Assembly (NCBI GenBank): GCA_014729315.1
Contig: WJKD01000187.1
Location: 1 to 12,284 of the forward strand
Direction: 5' to 3'
Length of the DNA: 12,284 bases
Origin: Promethearchaeota archaeon
GTDB taxonomy: Archaea > Asgardarchaeota > Lokiarchaeia > Sigynarchaeales > SOKP01
Position numbers and translations under genes: made by a program
Part shown: positions 6,508-12,284 of the stretch, in pieces
How positions within the stretch are numbered: the first letter of the stretch is position 1
Layout: each line of letters starts with the position of its first letter
The notes under the pieces: model-generated
What the model saw: only the letters and a program-made list of their open reading frames with translations
Databases searched by the model: none
Told to the model about the DNA's origin: nothing

Positions 6508-9120
6508 TAAATCGTATAATGAGTTTAATTCAAACTCTTTGTAGATTATCTTTTTTAATTCATTAATATGTACTTTTTTGCTATTGAAGATTGATAGTTT
6601 TATCCTTCTTTTTTTATTTGGTTCTAAAGAGAAATAATTATCAGATGCGATGAAGTCAAAATTTCTTGATTTAACATGGACATAAAAAGCGATATATTCT
6701 GAAATTACATCTATTTCAACGATTGCGAGATCAGATTTTTCAATAACAACCTTTACGATCGTAAAATCTAATAGAGGATCTATCAATTTGTAAGTTTTTG
6801 GTGCCTTTAATAAACAGAAATCGTAATGAACAATGATTTTCTCACTAATTATTGTTTTTATATTATAAAACAATATTTTATCATCGATACCTCTTGAAAG
6901 ATGTTCGAATTTGTCTAATTCAATAGAATTTATTATTTTTGAAGAACATGCGGGGCATTTCACGCTTATTACCTTAGAATATAGTAAATTACTTTTTGTA
7001 TCCCAAAATTTCAGAGAAATTTCACACTCTTTAGCTTCCTTAAAATCATTAATTAACCATATATTAAGGTAATGTTCCTTTTCCTCGATGGAGAGGATAA
7101 TTGGATTAAAAACTCTTTTTATTAAATAATGCGAAGCCTTCCATCTTCCAAAATAATCAATGGTACCCCAGTTTACACCGGGATATGATTCGTTAGCTTG
7201 CCAATAAAGCGATCCCATATTCCTATAGTTTTTTCGATTTCTCCGCCAGTATCTTATTCCATAGCTTAATCCATCACCCTGGGCAAGTTGAGAAAGAATA
7301 ACCTGATCGTCTAAGTTATCTGAAAATTTAAAACGATTTTTGATGTATTTAATAACTTTTCTGTTCCTTCCCTTTTTATCGGGGTTATGATATTCCATTA
7401 CGGGAGAATTAATATTTAACTGGTCAGAGGGACAATAGGCTCGAATAGTTTTCATAGATGGAAAAGACATCATTCCGAATTCGCTCAAAAATCTAGGAAG
7501 TTTTTCACGATACTTTTCAATTGGTTGTTTATAATGCCAAACACCGTAATAATGCGTGGTACCTTTCTCTTGAGAAGCTGATTTTAAAAATCCACTTTCT
7601 TGTGTAATGGACCCATTAGAAGGAGAGCTAGGCCAATAAGAACGTATAGAATCATGTTCTTTTATCAATTTGGGTATTAGATTCTCAAACAGATCTATAT
7701 ACTTTTCCTTGAATAACTCACGATCTTCTTCCTTAATTTCACTATTTTGTAATTCAAAATCAAAATACCATTCGATTTCATTATTTCCACACCAGAGAGC
7801 TAATGAAGGGTGAGATCGCAATCGTTTAATGTTGTAGACGATTTCTTTTTTAATGTTTTCAAAAAACCATTCGTAAGGAGGATAAACTGAACCAGCAAAC
7901 ATAAAGTCTTGCCACACTAAGATGCCTAATTCATCACATAAATCATAGAAAATATCCTCTTCGTAAATTCCTCCTCCCCATACTCTGAGCATATTGCATT
8001 TTATTTCGGCAAACGATCTAAGATCTCTTTGATAAGTGTTATTTTTTTTTCCTCGAGGAATAAATGTGTCAATAGGAACCCAATTGGCTCCTTTTGCATA
8101 AAGTGGAACTCCGTTAAGAAGGAAATAAAACGATTTACCGTATTGATCAGGATTTTGTATTAATCGTAAATCCCTAATTCCAATATTTTGACTTGAACTA
8201 TCTATTATTTCGATTCCATCTCTGAGAAAAACATTAAGCTTATAGAGATGAGGTTCTCCTAAATCATTTGTCCACCATAATTTCGGATTAGATATCACAT
8301 ATTTTAGAATTATTTTTGATTGTTCCAGCCGGCTTTTTTGGGTTAAAAGAACTTTTTCATTTTCTATTAATTGTGTTTCTATTTCATATTTTATTGGATT
8401 CAAAACTGTTAGATTACCGGTTACTTCTACTTCAATAGTTAAAGTAGCCGATAAAGGGCGTTTATCTTCAATTTTTTGATTAAATATTATATCTGGAGGT
8501 TTTTTATTAAATTCCACGGTTGATGTCGGATAAATATAGCTAATTCTTAAACTATTGAAACCTATTAATTCAACTGACCTCCATATTCCGATATCTGGCA
8601 ATTTTGGTCCAATATCCCAACCAAAAGAATATTGAGCTTTTCGTATAAATGGAACGCCTGGAACATAATAAAAATTTTTTAATTTATATTCGCTTTGTTT
8701 ATAAAATTGTTTTGCTACCTTAGTAGGACTATGTAGAACCACCCGTAGATTATTTTTTCCAATTCTCAAGAATTTCTTTACATTAAATTCGTATAAAAGA
8801 AACATATTCTCTGTTTTCCCTATATATATATCATTTAAGAAGATTTCTGCTATAGTATCGATTCCGAGAAAACGAAGCGTAATTACATTTTTTACAAGAA
8901 AATCCCCGGTTAAAATGAAATTTCTCTCAAACGTCCATGGAGAGTCGTAAATCCAACTAAGCCTCGATTCATTATCACCGTAAAACGGGTCTTCAATTAT
9001 ATGATTTTGAAGTAGATCTGTAAAAACAGACCCAGGGACGGTTGCTGGAATCTTTATTTTTTTTTCCTCTTGGATTAAAGTCCATCTTCCATCCAAACTA
9101 ATAATTTCAACAGAATTCAT
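6493..9120 (-). CDS. Glycoside hydrolase family 2, beta-mannosidase type
   Basis: The 875-residue protein should release beta-linked mannose from the non-reducing end of oligosaccharides by a retaining mechanism. The N-terminus (LDGRW...PATVPGSVFTDLL, then WIYDSPWTFERNF) is the GH2 mannosidase sugar-binding domain, about residues 1-190. Immunoglobulin-like strands follow to about 310, then the catalytic barrel with RVWGGGIYEEDIFYDLCDE near 380 and WQDFMFAG after it. The acid/base is E448 in WCGNNEIEW and the nucleophile is E547 in FLSEFGMMSFPS. VNWGTIDYFGRWKASHY follows, then C-terminal beta domains. Length and the spacing of both glutamates fit GH2 beta-mannosidases. No signal peptide is seen, so action is cytoplasmic. 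It lies 163 bases downstream of a GH1 gene on the same strand with no T-tract between them, so cotranscription is plausible. Exo-glucosaminidase or mannosylglycoprotein endo-mannosidase activity cannot be excluded from sequence alone. Confidence 0.93.
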   Translation of the reverse strand: MNSVEIISLDGRWTLIQEEKKIKIPATVPGSVFTDLLQNHIIEDPFYGDNESRLSWIYDSPWTFERNFILTGDFLVKNVITLRFLGIDTIAEIFLNDIYIGKTENMFLLYEFNVKKFLRIGKNNLRVVLHSPTKVAKQFYKQSEYKLKNFYYVPGVPFIRKAQYSFGWDIGPKLPDIGIWRSVELIGFNSLRISYIYPTSTVEFNKKPPDIIFNQKIEDKRPLSATLTIEVEVTGNLTVLNPIKYEIETQLIENEKVLLTQKSRLEQSKIILKYVISNPKLWWTNDLGEPHLYKLNVFLRDGIEIIDSSSQNIGIRDLRLIQNPDQYGKSFYFLLNGVPLYAKGANWVPIDTFIPRGKKNNTYQRDLRSFAEIKCNMLRVWGGGIYEEDIFYDLCDELGILVWQDFMFAGSVYPPYEWFFENIKKEIVYNIKRLRSHPSLALWCGNNEIEWYFDFELQNSEIKEEDRELFKEKYIDLFENLIPKLIKEHDSIRSYWPSSPSNGSITQESGFLKSASQEKGTTHYYGVWHYKQPIEKYREKLPRFLSEFGMMSFPSMKTIRAYCPSDQLNINSPVMEYHNPDKKGRNRKVIKYIKNRFKFSDNLDDQVILSQLAQGDGLSYGIRYWRRNRKNYRNMGSLYWQANESYPGVNWGTIDYFGRWKASHYLIKRVFNPIILSIEEKEHYLNIWLINDFKEAKECEISLKFWDTKSNLLYSKVISVKCPACSSKIINSIELDKFEHLSRGIDDKILFYNIKTIISEKIIVHYDFCLLKAPKTYKLIDPLLDFTIVKVVIEKSDLAIVEIDVISEYIAFYVHVKSRNFDFIASDNYFSLEPNKKRRIKLSIFNSKKVHINELKKIIYKEFELNSLYDLNFSF

Positions 9121-9178
9121 CGTTAAAATGATTTTATTATAATATTGGATAAAATTTTGTTATTCTTTTTAATTGTTA

Positions 9179-9186
9179 ATTATAAA
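9179..9186 (-). promoter_or_regulatory. Possible TATA box for the GH2 gene
   Basis: On the minus strand this reads TTTATAAT, about 60 bases upstream of the GH2 ATG, within the 163-base gap after GH1. The gap is so AT-rich that other candidates exist, such as one at about 9133-9147. No Shine-Dalgarno precedes the GH2 start. The gene may instead be read from the GH1 promoter. Confidence 0.2.
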
Positions 9187-9283
9187 ATCAATTTACTTCC
9201 GGATTCATGCACTACCATTTCTAATAAAGCGACTAAAATTATTGAAAAGATTTTGAATAAAATTCGATTTTCTCCTTTTTTTT

Positions 9284-10795
9284 TTATAGAGTATGTTTAA
9301 ATTTTTTAACTATTTCCTTCAAATTTCCTTTTCTAAGAGTGGAGATGAGATCGGCATATATTTCACCAGCGGGCTCCCCTAGACCATCTGTTTCTCTTAT
9401 TTTTCCATTAATATAATCGTAATTGTAAAGACCTAATCGAGGCTCGAAACTTTCCCATTCATAATCATCAGTTAAAGACCAATACAAATAGCCCTTAATA
9501 GGAATCCCATCCTTTATGCATTTTATCATTTCAGAAATGTACACTTTTAGATATCTTTCCCTAGTCCATCCATCTGGCCTTGGTTCAGCTTTTTTTCCAA
9601 TTGGTTGTCTGTATGCTAAGGAATTCTCTCCCATGTAGATCGGCAAGTTATTATTAAAATCATGGTATGCTCGAATAAATGTACTATATATTTCTCCGTC
9701 TGCTGAATATTCCCACCAGTCAGGGTTTTTTGAGAGGTCTAACGAAGATTTTGGCCCCATGAAAGGTTCGTATATGTTAACTGAGATGTAATCTAATTTT
9801 CTTTTTCTTTTTGAACGATATATTTGGTCTATTGTTTTCTTAAATTTTGTTGGTTTTATTATTTGCTCAGTAAACTTAATTAAAAATTTATATCTTTCAT
9901 ATTGCTCTTTGTTGAGTTTAGTTTTTGCTAAGTTACCAACTCTCTTATTCCAAGCCATTCTAAGGTCATTGAATCTGCTCGAGATATCATTTTCTTCAAT
10001 TCCAAAAGTGCGCAACCTCATTAAATCTAAGAATTGTTTATCAATTTCGTATGGACATTGACTTGCTGAGTTGAAGCCTACTTCTGGCACTGACCAATTA
10101 TTTTTTTCGTACAAATTATAGAGACCGTCGTAAACTTTTACATATGAGCTAAACAAATTATCATAAGCTTTAATTACCTGACGCGGACCCTTCTTTTCAA
10201 TAAGAAAATCACCACTAATAAACATTCCAATTAGAATAATATTGGGTTCATTAGAAACAATAAAATTTTTTATAACGCGTTCTGCTTTATTATAAAGGCG
10301 TATGTTTAGCTCTTTCACAATTTTTAACGCATACTGAGTAAAAAATCTTGGACCATCTTCAGTTATCCACATTTCTTTGGGTAACCAAGCCGGATGAGTA
10401 AAATGGTGTAAAGTAATTATTGGTTCTAAATTATATTTAAAAAGAGTGCTAATCATTTTCGCATAATGGTCTACAGCACTATAATCCCATTCGGGAGGAG
10501 AATGTGGATGAGATTTAATTGTTGGCTGGATTCTTGCCCATTCTACCCCCATCCGGAAAGCATCCAAACCTAAAGACATAGCTAATTTTATGTGTTTTTC
10601 GTAATCAGTCCAAAATCTACACGCATCTTTTGACTTTTCAATTTTTCCTGATTTTTCCATATCGTAATAATTATTTTTGGGACCGTTAGAAAGGTTATAC
10701 CCTCCTTCTGATAAATATGGAGCATTAGCTACTCCAAAAAAAAAATTCTGGCTTGAAAAAACATTCCTATAATTTAATTCCAAAGGTATTCCCAT
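9284..10795 (-). CDS. Glycoside hydrolase family 1 beta-glycosidase
   Basis: The 503-residue protein is a complete GH1 enzyme, expected to hydrolyse beta-glucosides, galactosides or mannosides with retention. The N-terminus FFFGVANAPYLSEGGYN is the usual first barrel strand. LHHFTHPAWLP and the acid/base E183 in FIVSNEPN follow. The nucleophile is E390 in IYMGENSLAYR, and WSLTDDYEWESFEPRLGLY forms the sugar-binding segment near the C-terminus. Family members usually read T-E-N-G around the nucleophile, whereas here it is G-E-N-S. The length, and both glutamates lying about 207 residues apart, fit the archaeal-type enzymes. There is no signal peptide, so the product is cytoplasmic. It shares strand with the beta-mannosidase gene downstream, suggesting joint breakdown of gluco/manno-oligosaccharides. 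The start is supported by a TATA box 25-32 bases upstream, implying a near-leaderless mRNA. An upstream ATG (complement at 10815-10817) is out of frame. Confidence 0.94.
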   Translation of the reverse strand: MGIPLELNYRNVFSSQNFFFGVANAPYLSEGGYNLSNGPKNNYYDMEKSGKIEKSKDACRFWTDYEKHIKLAMSLGLDAFRMGVEWARIQPTIKSHPHSPPEWDYSAVDHYAKMISTLFKYNLEPIITLHHFTHPAWLPKEMWITEDGPRFFTQYALKIVKELNIRLYNKAERVIKNFIVSNEPNIILIGMFISGDFLIEKKGPRQVIKAYDNLFSSYVKVYDGLYNLYEKNNWSVPEVGFNSASQCPYEIDKQFLDLMRLRTFGIEENDISSRFNDLRMAWNKRVGNLAKTKLNKEQYERYKFLIKFTEQIIKPTKFKKTIDQIYRSKRKRKLDYISVNIYEPFMGPKSSLDLSKNPDWWEYSADGEIYSTFIRAYHDFNNNLPIYMGENSLAYRQPIGKKAEPRPDGWTRERYLKVYISEMIKCIKDGIPIKGYLYWSLTDDYEWESFEPRLGLYNYDYINGKIRETDGLGEPAGEIYADLISTLRKGNLKEIVKKFKHTL

Positions 10796-10819
10796 AAGGA
10801 TTAATAATTGATTTCATGG

Positions 10820-10827
10820 TATATAAA
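10820..10827 (-). promoter_or_regulatory. Archaeal TATA box (TTTATATA) for the GH1 gene
   Basis: On the minus strand the octamer TTTATATA is centred about 28 bases before the GH1 ATG. This is the classic spacing that puts the transcription start within a few bases of the start codon. An A-rich segment (ATAAAC) lies just upstream as a BRE candidate. No ribosome binding site precedes the ATG, which fits a leaderless transcript. Confidence 0.6.
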
Positions 10828-11054
10828 TGTTTATATCTTTGTGAAAAGATTGAACATTTAAAATATCTACAAAAACTTAAATAAGCCAATTAATTAATAC
10901 TCAATAAATAACAATCTAAAAACGAATTATCAAATAAAATGGCTTAGATATTGTCTTTACGAAACATTAAGCACTCAAGTGGAATTACATTGCATACGCC
11001 TAACTATAAATCCATCAGATTAAATTAATAAACAAGTTCTGAGCAACATGAAAG

Positions 11055-11096
11055 GGTGGTTAAAGTTTTGGAGCCACTTATTCTTAAAAAACCACC
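11055..11096 (+). repeat. Inverted repeat with alternative pairing partners upstream of the acyl-CoA dehydrogenase
   Basis: GGTGGTT (11055-11061) is perfectly complementary to AACCACC (11090-11096). Its inner GTGG can instead pair with CCAC at 11074-11077. It lies 77 bases before the ATG and may fall in the mRNA leader. It matches no known riboswitch class that I can recognise, and may be a short hairpin or chance. Confidence 0.35.
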
Positions 11097-11162
11097 AAAT
11101 AATTATTTATTAGATAAAATTTTTCTGACATCTTAAAAATATTATTTTCTCAAATTGAAAAA

Positions 11163-11166
11163 GTGA
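11163..11166 (+). promoter_or_regulatory. GTGA ribosome-binding motif for the acyl-CoA dehydrogenase
   Basis: GTGA within AAAAAGTGAAAAA lies 6 bases before the ATG at 11173, the same arrangement as at 348-351 and 4649-4652. It supports this start codon over the next in-frame ATG six codons further on. Confidence 0.45.
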
Positions 11167-11172
11167 AAAAAA

Positions 11173-12284
11173 ATGAATAAACTACCAGAAAGAATGCAAA
11201 ATAGGTTATATCATGACTTAATTTTGCCAGAAAAAGTACTTCAAATAAGGGAGAAAGCAAGATATTTTGCAGAGAGATATATTTTTCCCGAGTCGTATAA
11301 AATAGGACATCAGCAAGAAGCAAAAGAAAATTTTCCTGAAGAAATCTTTCAAGAGCTTGCCAAACATGATTTTTTCAAGATTCCATTTTCTAAGGAAGAG
11401 GGAGGTCTCGGATTGGAATTTTCCACATGTTCTACTTGCGTTGCCATTGAGGAGATTGCTTATGTAAGTGATAGTGTTGCCTCATGGTTCGATGTGCATT
11501 GTATTTTAGCGGGACATGCGTTATGTTATGGTTCAGATTACATTAAAAAGAAATACCTTAAACCAATGATATCAGGTCAAAAAAAGGGATGTTTTGCTAC
11601 TACTGAACCTAAAGCTAGTTCAGATTTATCTGTAAATGCATTAAATACAAAAGCAAAAGTATCCGGAGATAAATATATAGTGAATGGGCAAAAAAGGTTT
11701 ATTACTAATGCCTGTGTAGCTGACCACGTTGTAGCTTTAGTTAATATTGAAAATAAATTAAGTATGCTTGTTATTGAACTTGATACAAATGGTTGTAAAG
11801 TAGGTCCTCCAGATATAAAATTAGGCAATAAGGGACAACTCACATCTGATATTTATTTTAAAGATGTGGTAGTTCCCAAAGAGAATCTCGTTTCTGAAGA
11901 AGGGAAAGGATTACACATCGCTTTAGGGACATTAACTTATGGAAGAGTTGGTATCGCAGCGAGTGGTGTTGGAATGGCGCAATCTGCTTTCGATGAATCT
12001 GTTGCTTATATGAAAAAAAGAGAGGCTTTCGGTAAAAAATTATTTCAATTTCAATATTGGCAGTTTAAACTAGCTGAAAGAGCAATTGAAATTGAAAATG
12101 CTAGAAATTTGTATTCCAAAGCAGCCCTACGAATGGATAAAGGCGTTGAATTTCCTGAACCTGAAGCTGCTGGTGCTAAGTATTATGGAACGAAGGTAGC
12201 TAGTGACTTAGCTCGGGACGCAGTTCAAATATTTGGAGGTTATGGATTTCTACAAAAGTTAATGCACGATCAATCCAATTATAA
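11173..12284 (+). CDS. Acyl-CoA dehydrogenase, C-terminus beyond the window
   Basis: The 370 codons present encode an FAD-dependent acyl-CoA dehydrogenase that oxidises the alpha-beta bond of an acyl-CoA, passing electrons to an electron-transfer flavoprotein. The N-terminal helical domain includes PFSKEEGGLGLEF, and the middle beta domain has the flavin-contacting FATTEPKASSDL (141-152). In the C-terminal helical domain, TYGRVGIAASGVG (255-267), REAFGKKL with R283, and QIFGGYGF (352-359) are all typical. At the position where isovaleryl- and long-chain enzymes carry the catalytic Glu in helix G, this protein has G257. The base is therefore expected in the C-terminal Tyr-Glu-Gly-Thr region, as in short- and medium-chain enzymes, and that region lies past the window edge. 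Chain-length preference cannot be stated. The gene is divergent from GH1 and has no visible operon partner. About 15-30 C-terminal residues are missing, judging from family length of about 380-400. Confidence 0.95.
   Translation, partial: MNKLPERMQNRLYHDLILPEKVLQIREKARYFAERYIFPESYKIGHQQEAKENFPEEIFQELAKHDFFKIPFSKEEGGLGLEFSTCSTCVAIEEIAYVSDSVASWFDVHCILAGHALCYGSDYIKKKYLKPMISGQKKGCFATTEPKASSDLSVNALNTKAKVSGDKYIVNGQKRFITNACVADHVVALVNIENKLSMLVIELDTNGCKVGPPDIKLGNKGQLTSDIYFKDVVVPKENLVSEEGKGLHIALGTLTYGRVGIAASGVGMAQSAFDESVAYMKKREAFGKKLFQFQYWQFKLAERAIEIENARNLYSKAALRMDKGVEFPEPEAAGAKYYGTKVASDLARDAVQIFGGYGFLQKLMHDQSNY

Larger units (their letters stand above)
10796..11172. other. Divergent intergenic region between GH1 and acyl-CoA dehydrogenase
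   Basis: This stretch contains the GH1 promoter (10820-10827, minus strand), a long AT-rich segment, and a more G+C-rich part at about 10930-11100 with an inverted repeat (11055-11096). The GTGA motif before the acyl-CoA dehydrogenase is at 11163-11166. A possible promoter for that gene is the AT stretch CTTAAAAATATT at 11132-11143, but it lies rather close to the start. A 21-codon plus-strand frame at 11048-11113 is too short to call. No tRNA or recognisable ncRNA is seen. Confidence 0.4.

Noticed and set aside
11048..11113. 21-codon plus-strand frame beginning MKGWLKFWSHLF
   Set aside because: It is too short, has no ribosome-binding motif, and overlaps the inverted repeat; nothing supports translation.
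11577..11843. 88-codon open frame on the minus strand
   Set aside because: It is antisense to the acyl-CoA dehydrogenase, whose FATTEPKASSDL motif is encoded in the same region on the plus strand.
1..12284. CRISPR arrays, insertion sequences, tRNA or rRNA genes, phage or defence modules
   Set aside because: Reading through the spacers showed no regularly spaced repeats, no transposase, no tRNA-like cloverleaf and no defence-type domains.

Overview
The window looks like archaeal DNA from an AT-rich genome (roughly 30% G+C by eye, with much more AT-rich intergenic DNA), most likely an Asgard (Lokiarchaeia-like) archaeon. The reasons are TATA-box-like octamers at archaeal spacing upstream of several genes, translation starts preceded by GTGA (part of the archaeal Shine-Dalgarno complement) or by no ribosome binding site, very A/T-rich codon use, and the mix of a glycyl-radical enzyme, orphan seven-helix membrane proteins and intracellular glycosidases. 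The lineage is an inference; there is no rRNA or marker gene in view.

Layout, left to right. Positions 1-85 may hold the 5' end of a minus-strand gene that leaves the window. Positions 358-4269 form a two-gene plus-strand unit: a 988-residue glycyl-radical enzyme with an unusual N-terminal SCP2-like lipid-binding domain, then its radical-SAM activase carrying two ferredoxin-like cluster motifs. Positions 4658-6367 hold two tandem, clearly related seven-helix membrane proteins of unknown function. A long nested hairpin at 6459-6507 separates them from a converging minus-strand pair: a GH1 beta-glycosidase (10795 to 9284) and a GH2 beta-mannosidase-type enzyme (9120 to 6493). Divergent from GH1, an acyl-CoA dehydrogenase starts at 11173 and is cut by the right edge.

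How the parts may work together. The radical enzyme and its activase are a functional pair. The Gly-Cys-Val-Glu active-site motif excludes classical pyruvate formate-lyase and points to an eliminating, decarboxylating or otherwise unassigned lyase, and the SCP2-like domain hints at a hydrophobic or acyl substrate. The two glycosidases lack signal peptides and probably split imported or internally generated beta-linked gluco/manno-oligosaccharides in the cytoplasm. The acyl-CoA dehydrogenase belongs to beta-oxidation-type chemistry. Whether it is linked to the radical enzyme cannot be told from this window. The most novel item is the SCP2/glycyl-radical fusion, which begins at a TTG codon.
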